From contig JARLJI010000200.1 of assembly GCA_031291295.1 (NCBI GenBank), positions 1 to 64,000 of the forward strand: a stretch of 64,000 bases of DNA, written 5' to 3'. The position numbers and the translations under genes were made by a program. The notes below the pieces were generated by a model. The model searched no databases. It was not told the DNA's origin and was given only the letters and a program-made list of their open reading frames with translations. The DNA comes from Rhodoferax sp. GTDB taxonomy: Bacteria; Pseudomonadota; Gammaproteobacteria; Burkholderiales; Burkholderiaceae_C. Within the stretch, counting starts at the first letter, position 1; each line of letters starts with the position of its first letter. This document shows positions 31,201 through 40,581 of the stretch, piece by piece.

Positions 31201-31766
31201 TGCACCAGCAACCAGCCCGAGTCGCGGCAAGAGCCGCTGGCGTGGGTCAGGGTTTCCTCCGGCGTCTGCACGCCGGGCTCCATGCGGATCAGGTAGCGGA
31301 TGTCCTTTTGCACCTGCTGGTTGATGGCTACCAGGAAGTCGTTGGTGGGCTGCTTGCGGCGGTCGATCTTGTCCAGGTAGGCCTGCATCAGCGGCGTCAT
31401 CGGCTCCGTCACCAGGTACGGGGACAGTTCTTCGGTCAGGGTTTCGCTGTAGCGGAAAGGGAAGTCCTGTGCCTCAGGCTCGAGGAAGTAATCGAAGGGG
31501 TTGTAGACCGCCATCTCCACCACAAGATCGACCGTGACCTTGAACTCGGTCGTCTTCTCGGGGAACACCAGGCGCGCCTGGTAGTTGGCGAACGGATCCT
31601 GCTGCCAGTTGATGAAGTGGCCGGCCGGCTCCACTTTAAGCGAGTAAGAAATCACGTGGCTGCGGCAATGCGGAGCGGGGCGCAAACGCACGACCTGTGG
31701 CCCCAGGTTGACCGGACGGTCGTACTTGTAGTGCGTGACGTGGTTCAGGGCGGCATGGATGGACAT
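28227..31766 (-). CDS. Transglutaminase fused to DUF2126
   Basis: The 1179-residue cytoplasmic protein begins with a bacterial transglutaminase N-domain (MSIHAALNHVTHYKYDRPVN) and a transglutaminase core with Cys180 (ASGSCRDSG), His229 (DLHAWCE) and Asp245 (GLDATSG). The rest, ~310-1170, is DUF2126, with LTMGGEPTFVAVNDRDAAEW, LRRDGVAGA-type linkers at ~630-690 that look disordered, and FMTDGRHTGTGGGNHFVMGG. DUF2126 is predicted to be linked to peptide or amide chemistry, function not proven. The ATG at 31766 was chosen over one 81 bases upstream. It is divergent from comEC and lies near the ATP-grasp and alpha-E genes with which it usually occurs. Confidence 0.88.
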   Translation of the reverse strand: MSIHAALNHVTHYKYDRPVNLGPQVVRLRPAPHCRSHVISYSLKVEPAGHFINWQQDPFANYQARLVFPEKTTEFKVTVDLVVEMAVYNPFDYFLEPEAQDFPFRYSETLTEELSPYLVTEPMTPLMQAYLDKIDRRKQPTNDFLVAINQQVQKDIRYLIRMEPGVQTPEETLTHASGSCRDSGWLLVQLLRHCGLAARFVSGYLIQLTPDVKALDGPSGTTVDFTDLHAWCEVFLPGAGWIGLDATSGLFAGEGHIPLACTPQPSSAAPIEGGVDKAEVEFSHHMQITRLYESPRVTKPYTDEQWADVLALGLAVDKDLAAGDVRLTMGGEPTFVAVNDRDAAEWNTDALGPTKRGFAAELVHKLRDQYGQGGFLHFGQGKWYPGEQLPRWALNIFWRADKQPVWRNRALFADERLPSHYSSEDARRFTERLAQNLGLTTDYIVPGHEDVWYYLWRERRLPINVDPFKSRLGDEMERARLRRVFEQGLDAVVGYVLPVKPQDGPRLAGPVWTTGPWFFRDERMYLMPGDSPMGLRLPLDSLPWVSEADYPYLVEQDPSIPRSPLPESSAMYGRYAGRTAAAASAARPSGDRAAMPYQAGTSQRPEAVRLRQDGVAGATSAAFASGDARTSSQTEPAGFARVPASQESAHWISRTALCVEVRDPRRASGPKAEAVGTKSGVIYVFMPPLELVEDYLELLAAIENTAEQLGVKLVLEGYPPPRDPRLKLLAVTPDPGVIEVNVHPVNTWSELVENTEFLYNAAFESRLSAEKFMTDGRHTGTGGGNHFVMGGATPSDSPFLRRPELLTSLLLYWHNHPSLSYLFSGMFVGPTSQAPRVDEARNDQLYELEIAIEQVARNREKYGQEMPPWIVDRTLRNILIDVTGNTHRSEFSIDKMYSPDSSIGRLGLLELRAFEMPPHARMSIAQQLLLRALVARFWKTPYKAPATRWGTELHDRFMLPAFIQMDFHDVIDEMVAAGYAFDRSWFAPHLEFRFPLVGSVQTCGIELTLRNALEPWHVLGEESSSTGTARYVDSSLERIEVKVTGLNQSRYVVTCNGRAMPLQSTGTMGEFVAGVRYRAWNPPSALHPTIGIHAPLTFDIVDTWMKHSIGGCQYFVTHPGGLSYDNFPVNAYTAESRRLSRFTRMGHTPGVMNVPPATINVPASKEFPFTLDLRRPAQG

Positions 31767-31876
31767 GGTGTCTCTCTCGGTAATGGGGTGGCGCGGCAGA
31801 ACCCGGCTGGCTACGCATACTAGCAAGAGACGGGCCAGTTGGCACATCTTGTCCGTGGCTCGTTTAGCATGACGTT

Positions 31877-34345
31877 ATGCATAACACTTGGCGCCCAGGG
31901 AGATATCAAGCCATTGCCGGGACCGCACCGGCATTTGCTGCATTGCCCGGTTTTATCGCGGGCACGGCGCTGCAGTTGCAGCAGCCCGCACTTTGGTTCT
32001 GGCCGGTTTATGCATGTTTTGTGCTTGTAGCCCTTGTCCTGTATTGGCTAGCAGCTACTAAATCAATAGTGAATCGGGGTTGGCTCTGGCGCCGGGCCGC
32101 AGCGTTTGTGGCGGGGGCAGCGCTGGCGGTTGGCCTGTGCGGCGTGCGTGCCACGGTGTTTGCGCACGATGCGCTGGCCCCCGAGCTGGAGGGCCGCGAC
32201 ATTTCCGTGGTGGGCGTGGTGGCTGCCATGCCGCAGCGCAGCGAGGTAGGGCTGCGCTTTCGCTTCTCGGTCGAGTCCGCGACGCTGGACGGCGCTGCCG
32301 TGGCGCTGCCGCCGCAGATCTACCTGAGCTGGTACAGCAGCGGATTTGGCGCCGCGGGCGCGCCTGCCAGCGACGCTCCGGACAAGGCCGTTCAGCCGCT
32401 GGCCGATGTGCGCGCCGGCGAGCGCTGGCGCATGACGGTGCGCCTGAAGGCGCCGCATGGCAACAGCAACCCTTATGGCTTCGACTACGAACTGTGGCTG
32501 TGGGAGCAGGACCTGCAGGCCACCGGCTACGTGCGCTCCGGGCCGAAAGACGCCGTGCTGCAGCGCCTGGGCGACACCTGGCAGCACCCGGTGGAGCGCG
32601 CGCGCCAGCAGGTGCGCGATGCCATTCAGGCGCGCGTTGCCGAGCGCCAGCTCGCGGGCGTGATCGCGGCGCTGGTGGTGGGCGACCAGAACGCGATCGA
32701 GCGCGCCGACTGGGATGTCTTCCGCGCCACGGGCGTCGCGCACCTGATGTCGATTTCGGGGTTGCACATCACCATGTTCGCCTGGCTCGCCGCCGCGCTG
32801 GTGGGCTGGCTGTGGCGGCGCTCGACCCGGTTGTGCCTGGCTTACCCGGCGCCCAGCGCGGCGCTGATCGGCGGTGTGCTGCTGGCCACGGCCTACGCGG
32901 TGTTCAGCGGCTGGGGCGTGCCCTCGCAGCGCACCATCTGGATGCTCGCCACCGTGGGCCTGCTGCGCCTGTCCGGGCGGCGCTGGCCGTGGCCCCAGGT
33001 CTGGCTGCTGGCCTGCGCCGTGGTGCTGGCCATCGATCCCTGGGCTTTGATGCAGGCTGGATTCTGGCTCAGCTTTGTTGCGGTGGGCGTGCTGTTTGCT
33101 ACAGATCCAGGAGCGGGCGGCGTACGACCGGCGGGGGCCAGAGGCCGATTGCTCACCATGGCGCACGAGCAGTGGGTGGTCACGCTGGCGCTCACGCCGC
33201 TGACGCTGCTGCTGTTTGGCCAGGTCTCGGTGGTGGGCCTGCTGGCGAATGCGGTGGCGATTCCCTGGGTCACGCTGGTCGTCACGCCGCTGTCCATGCT
33301 GGGAATCCTGCTGGCGCCGCTGTGGGACGCGGCGGCGGGGGCCATTGCGGCGCTGGGCTGGTATTTGAAGCTGCTGGCGCAGCTGCCGTTTGCTACGGTT
33401 TCGATAGCTTCTCCCGCTGTATGGGCAGGGGCCGCGGGCGTTTTTGGCGGTCTTTTGCTGGCGATGCGGCTGCCCTGGTCGCTGCGCGTGCTGGGGCTGC
33501 CGTTGATGCTGCCGGTGCTGCTGTGGCAGCCGCACCGCCCGCCGGGCGGCCAGTTCGAGCTGCTGGCGGCCGACATCGGCCAGGGCAACGCCGTGATCGT
33601 GCGCACCGCCGCGCACACCCTCGTGTACGACACCGGGCCGCGCTTCAGCCAGGAGAGCGACGCCGGCCAGCGCGTGCTGGTGCCGCTGTTGCGCGCGCTG
33701 GGCGAGCGCGTCGACACCGTGATGCTGAGCCATCGCGACAGCGACCACATCGGCGGCGCGCCGGCCGCGCTGGCCATGCAGCCGCAGGCGAACTTGCTCA
33801 GCTCGATCGAAGCCGGCCATGCGCTGCAGACGCTGCGCCCGGCCACCCGCTGCATCGCGGCGCGCGACGGCGGCCAGCGCTGGAGCTGGGACGGCGTCAG
33901 CTTCGAGGTGCTGCGCCCGAACGCGGCCGACTACGAGGTGCCGAACAAGCCCAATGCCATGAGTTGCGTGCTGCGCATCTCGAACGGGGTGCAGACGGCG
34001 TTGCTGGTGGGCGACATCGAGCAGCCGCAGGAGGCACGGCTGGTGGCCGATGCCGCTGCCGTCATCAAAGCCGACGTGCTGCTGGTGCCCCACCACGGCA
34101 GCAAGACCTCCAGCAGCGCGCTGTTTCTGGATGCCGTGCAGCCGCGCTGGGCGCTGGTGCAGGCCGGCTACCGCAGCCGTTTCGGCCACCCGGCGCCGCC
34201 GGTGCTGGCGCGCTACGAGGAGCGCGGCATCCGGGTGGTGGACTCGGCGCACTGCGGTGCCGCAACCTGGTCGTCCGCGCAGCCCGCGCAGGTGACCTGC
34301 CAGCGCGAGGCCGGGCTGCGTTACTGGCACCACCGGGTGCCTTGA
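31877..34345 (+). CDS. comEC: ComEC/Rec2 DNA uptake channel
   Basis: The 822-residue membrane protein has the three ComEC parts: an N-terminal DUF4131 region with early membrane helices, the Competence domain (GVAHLMSISGLHITMFAWLA, about residues 290-550) and a C-terminal metallo-beta-lactamase-like domain with LSHRDSDHIGG (His619, Asp623, His624) and VPHHGSKTSSS. It carries single-stranded DNA across the inner membrane in natural transformation. Codons for a membrane helix near residues 50-65 coincide with a dispersed repeat. It is divergent from the transglutaminase-DUF2126 gene. Confidence 0.93.
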   Translation: MHNTWRPGRYQAIAGTAPAFAALPGFIAGTALQLQQPALWFWPVYACFVLVALVLYWLAATKSIVNRGWLWRRAAAFVAGAALAVGLCGVRATVFAHDALAPELEGRDISVVGVVAAMPQRSEVGLRFRFSVESATLDGAAVALPPQIYLSWYSSGFGAAGAPASDAPDKAVQPLADVRAGERWRMTVRLKAPHGNSNPYGFDYELWLWEQDLQATGYVRSGPKDAVLQRLGDTWQHPVERARQQVRDAIQARVAERQLAGVIAALVVGDQNAIERADWDVFRATGVAHLMSISGLHITMFAWLAAALVGWLWRRSTRLCLAYPAPSAALIGGVLLATAYAVFSGWGVPSQRTIWMLATVGLLRLSGRRWPWPQVWLLACAVVLAIDPWALMQAGFWLSFVAVGVLFATDPGAGGVRPAGARGRLLTMAHEQWVVTLALTPLTLLLFGQVSVVGLLANAVAIPWVTLVVTPLSMLGILLAPLWDAAAGAIAALGWYLKLLAQLPFATVSIASPAVWAGAAGVFGGLLLAMRLPWSLRVLGLPLMLPVLLWQPHRPPGGQFELLAADIGQGNAVIVRTAAHTLVYDTGPRFSQESDAGQRVLVPLLRALGERVDTVMLSHRDSDHIGGAPAALAMQPQANLLSSIEAGHALQTLRPATRCIAARDGGQRWSWDGVSFEVLRPNAADYEVPNKPNAMSCVLRISNGVQTALLVGDIEQPQEARLVADAAAVIKADVLLVPHHGSKTSSSALFLDAVQPRWALVQAGYRSRFGHPAPPVLARYEERGIRVVDSAHCGAATWSSAQPAQVTCQREAGLRYWHHRVP
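32023..32071 (+). repeat. Dispersed short repeat, copy B, inside comEC
   Basis: GCTTGTAGCCCTTGTCCTG, then GCAGCTACTAAATCAATAGT, is the same element as copies A, C and D. Here it is in frame and encodes CFVLVALVLYWLAATKSI, part of a membrane helix of ComEC. Confidence 0.6.
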
Positions 34346-34417
34346 GGGGGGCGACGCGCCCGCGCATTGTGGCACCCGGCCCAAAACTTGCTAAGCTAGA
34401 TACAGGAGATTGCCGCC

Positions 34418-35938
<1,521 letters not shown>

Positions 35939-35940
35939 AA

Positions 35941-36900
35941 ATGCTGTCCCGTACCGCCGACCACCTGTTCTGGATGTCCCGCTACACCGAGCGGGCCGAA
36001 AACACCGCACGCATGATCGACGTCAACTACCAGACCGCGCTGCTGCCGCAGTCGGCCGTGGTGGCGCAACTCGGCTGGCAGGGGCTGCTGTCCATCAGCG
36101 AGCTGTTGCCGATGTATACCGCCAAGCATGGCGAGGTCACATCCCGGGGCGTGATGGAGTTCATGGTCAAGGACGAAAGCAACCCCTCCAGCATCCTGTC
36201 GTGCCTGCGCGCCGCGCGCGAAAACGCGCGGGCCGTGCGCGGCACGCTCACCACCGAAGTCTGGGAAACGCAGAACCAGACCTGGCTGGAGGTCAATCGC
36301 ATGCTGCGCTCGGGTGAATTCGAGCGCGACCCCGGGCAGTTTTTTGAATGGGTCAAATTCCGCTCGCACCTCTCGCGCGGTGTGACTGTGGGCACCATGC
36401 TGATGGACGAGGCGCTGTACTTCATGCGCCTGGGCACTTTTTTGGAGCGCGCCGACAACACGGCGCGCCTGGTGGACGTGAAGTTCCACGCGGTGCAAAG
36501 CGACTTCTTCGGCGCCGCCACCGAGCAGGATCAGGAGTACGACTTCTACCACTGGAGTTCGATTTTGCGCAGCGTCTCGGGCTTCGAGGTTTATCGCAAG
36601 GTGTACCGCGACGTGATCAAACCGGAGCGCGTGGCCGAGCTGTTGATCCTGCGTGCCGACATGCCGCGCTCGCTGCATGCCAGCCTCAATGAGGTAGTGA
36701 GCAACCTGCACCTCGTGGCGAGCGACGCGGCCAGCGAAACCCTGCGCCGCGCCGGGCGCTTGCGTGCCGATGTGCAATATGGCCGCATCGACGAAATCCT
36801 GGCCACCGGGTTGCATGCGTTTCTCACGCAGTTCCTGGACCGCGTCAACGAACTGGGCGCGCATATCAGCCGGGAGTTTCTGGTGCCGGCGACCAGCTGA
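35941..36900 (+). CDS. Alpha-E domain protein (DUF403)
   Basis: The 319-residue all-alpha protein starts MLSRTADHLFWMSRYTERAE and continues NTARMIDVNYQTALLPQ. It has the alpha-E family motifs (SRYxERAENxAR, and TFLERADNTARLVDVKFHAV with paired arginine/aspartate). Such proteins always travel with the permuted ATP-grasp; their biochemical role is unknown. Operon with the ATP-grasp gene, converging on mltB. Confidence 0.9.
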   Translation: MLSRTADHLFWMSRYTERAENTARMIDVNYQTALLPQSAVVAQLGWQGLLSISELLPMYTAKHGEVTSRGVMEFMVKDESNPSSILSCLRAARENARAVRGTLTTEVWETQNQTWLEVNRMLRSGEFERDPGQFFEWVKFRSHLSRGVTVGTMLMDEALYFMRLGTFLERADNTARLVDVKFHAVQSDFFGAATEQDQEYDFYHWSSILRSVSGFEVYRKVYRDVIKPERVAELLILRADMPRSLHASLNEVVSNLHLVASDAASETLRRAGRLRADVQYGRIDEILATGLHAFLTQFLDRVNELGAHISREFLVPATS

Positions 36901-36933
36901 GGCGCGAGCCGGCTCAAGGTCCAGTGGGTATGC

Positions 36934-38022
36934 TCAGTTCCCCGTGGCCATCGCTGCCGCGACCTGCTGCCCCAACTCCAGCACGGCCATCGCGTAGTAG
37001 CTCGACCAGTTGTAGCGCGTGATGACGTAGAAGTTCTCGGTGCCGGCCACATAGGTGGGCCCATCGGTGCCGTTTTGCAAGGCGATGAGCGCCAGCGGGC
37101 CTTGGTGCTGGAGCGCATCGCCTTGCAGGACGGCACCTTTGGCCATGAAGCCGGCGACGTTGAAGGTGGGCAGGATGTCCGGCGCCAGCAGAGCGTCGAG
37201 GTTGAGCGTGGCGGGATCAAAACTCACGGGATAGGTGGCCGGCATGCCGGGGTGCCAGCCGAACGCGTGGAAGTAGTTGGCCACGGAGCCGATGGCGTCG
37301 GCCGCACTGCCCGCGAGATCGACCTTGCCATCACCATCGAAATCCACCGCGTACCGGGTCCAGCTCGACGGCATGAACTGCGGCATGCCCATGGCACCGG
37401 CATAACTGCCGCGCGGCAGCAAAGGGTCCATGCCGGTGCGGCTGCTCAAAGTCAAAAACTGTTCAAGTTCGCCCTTGAAGAATTCGCTGCGCGCCGCGGC
37501 CCGCGGGTGTGCGGCCGGGAAGTCGAACGCCAGCGTGGCCAGCGCATCGATCACGCGGAAGCTGCCCATTTGCTGGCCGTAGATGGTTTCCACGCCGAGG
37601 ATGCCGACGATGATTTCGGGCGGCACGCCATATTCTTTTTCGGCGCGCGCCAGCGTCTCGCGGTTGGCCCGCCAGAAACGCACGCCGGCGCCGATCCGGA
37701 CGGGGTCGATGAAGCGGCTGCGGTACACGCGCCAGTTTTTCAAAGTGCCGGTCGGCGCCGGCAGCATGAGGCGTGCCACGTTCGGCAAATAGCAGGCCTG
37801 GCCGATCGCCTGGCGCACCCACTCGGGGTCGAGGTTGCGGCGCTGCGCGATGTCGTCGGCGGCGCGCATGGCGTTGTCACGCGTGGCGTAGGCTGAGCCC
37901 TGTGCGGGGCAGCCAGAGGTTGTGGCCTGCACCTTGATTCTCAAGGATTTTTGGGCTGTAGCCCCCGTGGACAGTGCGCAAGCCGCTATAAAAACAAGAG
38001 TAAATGGAATGAATCTCGACAT
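36934..38022 (-). CDS. mltB: Membrane-bound lytic murein transglycosylase B
   Basis: The 362-residue protein is a family-3 lytic transglycosylase, with catalytic Glu145 in VGILGVETIYGQQMGSF, followed by LPRGSYAGAMGMPQFMPSSW and DFDGDGKVDL. The signal peptide holds a lipobox-like I12-A-A-C15, so it may be a lipoprotein at the outer membrane. Start at 38022 fits the MSRFIPFTLVFIAACALS signal; longer upstream frames read into tgpA. The ATG overlaps the tgpA stop. A dispersed repeat supplies most of the signal peptide codons. Confidence 0.88.
   Translation of the reverse strand: MSRFIPFTLVFIAACALSTGATAQKSLRIKVQATTSGCPAQGSAYATRDNAMRAADDIAQRRNLDPEWVRQAIGQACYLPNVARLMLPAPTGTLKNWRVYRSRFIDPVRIGAGVRFWRANRETLARAEKEYGVPPEIIVGILGVETIYGQQMGSFRVIDALATLAFDFPAAHPRAAARSEFFKGELEQFLTLSSRTGMDPLLPRGSYAGAMGMPQFMPSSWTRYAVDFDGDGKVDLAGSAADAIGSVANYFHAFGWHPGMPATYPVSFDPATLNLDALLAPDILPTFNVAGFMAKGAVLQGDALQHQGPLALIALQNGTDGPTYVAGTENFYVITRYNWSSYYAMAVLELGQQVAAAMATGN
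37953..38000 (+). repeat. Dispersed short repeat, copy C, inside the mltB signal peptide
   Basis: GGCTGTAGCCCCCGTGG, then AAGCCGCTATAAAAAC, aligns with copies A, B and D. It lies in the mltB 5' end; read on the gene strand it encodes TLVFIAACALSTGATAQK, including the lipobox cysteine. Confidence 0.55.
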
Positions 38023-40028
38023 CAGCGGGGCCAGTGGAGTTGTTTGAATGCGCGTTGCAGTGTAGCCAGACTGCCGTGCGGGTCCCTGGCATAGCGCTGC
38101 GCCTCGAGCTGCAGCAGCCATTGCGTCAGAGGCGTGGCGGCGCTGCCAAAGCGCAGCTGCACGGCGTCGGCCATTTGCCGCGGCGGCGCGGTCGGTGCGA
38201 GGTCGAGTCCGGCCTGGCGCAGCCTGACGCGGGCGCGCTCGAGCAGGCGCAGCCAGGGGTCGTGCTGGCGCCGCTCCCACAGCGTCCAGGCGGCGCCGCA
38301 CAGACTCACCAGCACGATGATGCCGATCAACACGTAGCTCAGGTCTTCCCAACTGGGCGAGTCGAAGCCGAGGTTCTTGAGCAGGCCCAGCTGCTTGCTC
38401 TGGGTGTAGTTCAGCACCCACTGGTTCCAGCCGTTGTTCATGGCGTCCCACATGGCGCGCAGGTCCAGCGCCAGGTCGGGGCTGACGCTGCCGATGGCCG
38501 AGGCGATGAATCCGCGCGGCGCCTGCAGCCGCGCCAGCGTGCCGATGCGCCCGGGCGCCACGGCCGCGGTCGGGTCCACGCGGACCCAGCCGCGCCCGGC
38601 CTGCCAGACCTCGGCCCAGGCGTGAGCGTCGCTCTGGCGCACGATCCAGAAGCCGTCGACGCTGTTGCGCTCGCCGCCCTGGTAGCCGGTGACCACGCGC
38701 GCCGGCACATCGAGCGCGCGCATCAGCACCACAAAGGCCGACGCGATGTGTTCGCAAAACCCCTGCTTGCGGTCGAACCAGAATTCGTCGGCGCTGTTGG
38801 GACCGTACACGCCCGGATCGAGCGTGTACACGTAGCCGCCGCCGCGCAGGCGCGCCAGCACCACACCCACGAGCGTGGCCGTGTCGGCGCCGGCGTAGCG
38901 CGGGTCGCGCCGGATCTCGGCCGCCAGCGCCAGCGTGCGCGGGTTGTAGCCGGCGGGCAGCGCGACGTCGTCCCGCAAACTGGCCGTGGCGCGCTGTGGC
39001 CCCTGTTGATAGTCGACATGGCTCTCGGCCTGGTAGCGCACGATGTCGGTGAGGGGGCGATCGGTGCGCCATTGCAGGTCGGGCGTCAGCGTCAGCGCAT
39101 AACCGGGCAGATCGGGCTTTTGGTCGGCGGCGTCGAGCACGAACAGCCACGGCCGGTTGGTGGGCTCCAGCGTGACTTCATATTTGATCGCGCTGCCAAA
39201 GACCTGCAGATCGGCAGGCGCGCGCGTGTGCGCGGCGAAGCCGGCATTAAAGCGTGACGCCTGAGGCCGCCATTCGCGGCCGTCGAACGCGGCCAGCACC
39301 GGGCCGCGAAAGTACAGGTCGGATTGCGGCGGCACCGGTCCTGCAAAACGGATGCGCATGGCAATGCTGTCGTCCAGCGCCAGGCTCGCGATGGTGCCGA
39401 CCTGCATGCTGGCCGAGAGCCCGCTGCGCCCGGCCATGGCGTCGCTCGGAATGCCCCACAGCGGCGCCAGCCGTGGGAACAGCAAAAACAGCACGGCCAT
39501 GATGGGCGCGCCGAGCAGCGCCATCCAGCTGGCGGTTTTGGCGGCCTGCAGCAGCGGCGGCTTGCCCACCGGCATGTGGGCGTTGACCAGCGCCGTCAGC
39601 AGACCCAGCAGCGCCACCAGCATGGCTGCGGCGGTGAGCAGCGACTGCGAGAAAAAGAAATTCGTGAGCATCGTGAAGAAGCCCAGGAAGAAGATCACGA
39701 ACGCATCGCGGCGCGCGCGCAGCTCCAGCGTCTTGAGCGCCAGCAGCACGACGATCAGCGTGACGCCGGCGTCGCGGCCCAGCAGCGTGCGGTGCGTGGC
39801 CAGCGTGGCGCCGATCGCCACGACCAGCAGGCCGAGCAGCCACCAGTTGCCGGGCAGCGGGCGTGATGTGAAGGCCAGCCAGCCGCGCCACAGCAGTACG
39901 CCGGCGGCGAGAACGCTGCACCACAGCGGCAGATGGCTGACCTGCGGCAGGATGACCCAGCCGATGACCACCAGGAGGAACAGGGTGTCGCGGGCCTCGC
40001 GGGGCAGGGTGGCCAAGCGGGTCAGCAT
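38022..40028 (-). CDS. tgpA: TgpA-type membrane transglutaminase (DUF3488)
   Basis: The 668-residue protein has about six membrane helices in the first ~200 residues (DUF3488), a periplasmic transglutaminase core and a final membrane helix (VLIGIIVLVSLCGAAWTLW, ~570). The triad is in GFCEHIASAFVVLMRALDVP (Cys), SDAHAWAEVWQ (His) and RVDPTAAVAP (Asp). TgpA of Pseudomonas is essential in its host; its substrate is not established. It follows DUF58 and MoxR genes on the same strand, the normal company, though a large palindrome separates it from DUF58. Its stop overlaps the mltB start. Confidence 0.9.
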   Translation of the reverse strand: MLTRLATLPREARDTLFLLVVIGWVILPQVSHLPLWCSVLAAGVLLWRGWLAFTSRPLPGNWWLLGLLVVAIGATLATHRTLLGRDAGVTLIVVLLALKTLELRARRDAFVIFFLGFFTMLTNFFFSQSLLTAAAMLVALLGLLTALVNAHMPVGKPPLLQAAKTASWMALLGAPIMAVLFLLFPRLAPLWGIPSDAMAGRSGLSASMQVGTIASLALDDSIAMRIRFAGPVPPQSDLYFRGPVLAAFDGREWRPQASRFNAGFAAHTRAPADLQVFGSAIKYEVTLEPTNRPWLFVLDAADQKPDLPGYALTLTPDLQWRTDRPLTDIVRYQAESHVDYQQGPQRATASLRDDVALPAGYNPRTLALAAEIRRDPRYAGADTATLVGVVLARLRGGGYVYTLDPGVYGPNSADEFWFDRKQGFCEHIASAFVVLMRALDVPARVVTGYQGGERNSVDGFWIVRQSDAHAWAEVWQAGRGWVRVDPTAAVAPGRIGTLARLQAPRGFIASAIGSVSPDLALDLRAMWDAMNNGWNQWVLNYTQSKQLGLLKNLGFDSPSWEDLSYVLIGIIVLVSLCGAAWTLWERRQHDPWLRLLERARVRLRQAGLDLAPTAPPRQMADAVQLRFGSAATPLTQWLLQLEAQRYARDPHGSLATLQRAFKQLHWPR

Positions 40029-40080
40029 GCCGGGTTTCGCTGCGGTGGACGGGAGTCGGGATGTGCGCCCGACGGCGCAG

Positions 40081-40544
40081 TAACTTTCTTTTGCTTCGCT
40101 AAAAGAAAGTCACCAAAGAAAAGGCGAGCCGCAGGCACGGCCCCTGCGGGGTGCCTTGCGCTGCTCGAAGTGCCCGGAGGACTCAGAAACTCGCCCTGCG
40201 GGCTCAAACATCTTCGCCCTTTCTTCCGGGCACTTCTCCGCTGCTCAGCCGTGCCAGAACGGCGGGGGGCCGAAGACCAATACCGAATACGGAACCCCGC
40301 AAGGACGCTCCATGGCGCGTTCTTGTGGTATTTGGTTTCTCCCGCCGTTATGAGGAGGCGAGTAGCGCAGGGCCGGGCGGAAAAGGGGCGCAGATGTTTG
40401 AGGCGACGCCGAGTTTCTGCGCACCCCGCCCGGATCGAGCAACGCAGCGTACCGGCGCAGCCGGGCGACGAATCCGGCTCGCCTTTCTTTTGCTTACTTT
40501 GCTTTGGCGAAGCAAAGAAAAGCAAGGCGCCCGCCGGGGCGCAA
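40081..40544. repeat. ~460-bp imperfect palindromic element
   Basis: The two halves are reverse complements about a centre at CCATGG (40310-40315). Outer arms: CTTTTGCTTCGCTAAAAG with AAAAGGCGAGCC on the left, GGCTCGCCTTTCTTTTGC with GCTTTGGCGAAGCAAAG on the right. Inner arms: CAGAAACTCG and CTCAAACATCTTCGCCC against GGGCGCAGATGTTTGAGG and CGAGTTTCTGCG; AACGGCGGG against CCCGCCGTT. Open frames in it are by-products of the symmetry. It lies between tgpA and the DUF58 gene, in what would otherwise be one operon. Similar TTTCTTTTGCTT...GGCGAAGCAAAAG motifs are, from memory, common between genes of Comamonadaceae. Confidence 0.8.
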
Positions 40545-40581
40545 CCCGGCCAGCCAGCGCCAGCACACAGGACGCGCCCCC

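Noticed and set aside
33385-33425. Possible repeat copy within comEC (TTTGCTACGGTTTCGATAGC)
   Set aside because: Only about 20 bases resemble the repeats; too short to call.
38023-39150. Upstream extension of the mltB frame over tgpA
   Set aside because: The extension is low-complexity Arg/Ala and overlaps a real transmembrane protein; the signal peptide start at 38022 is clear.
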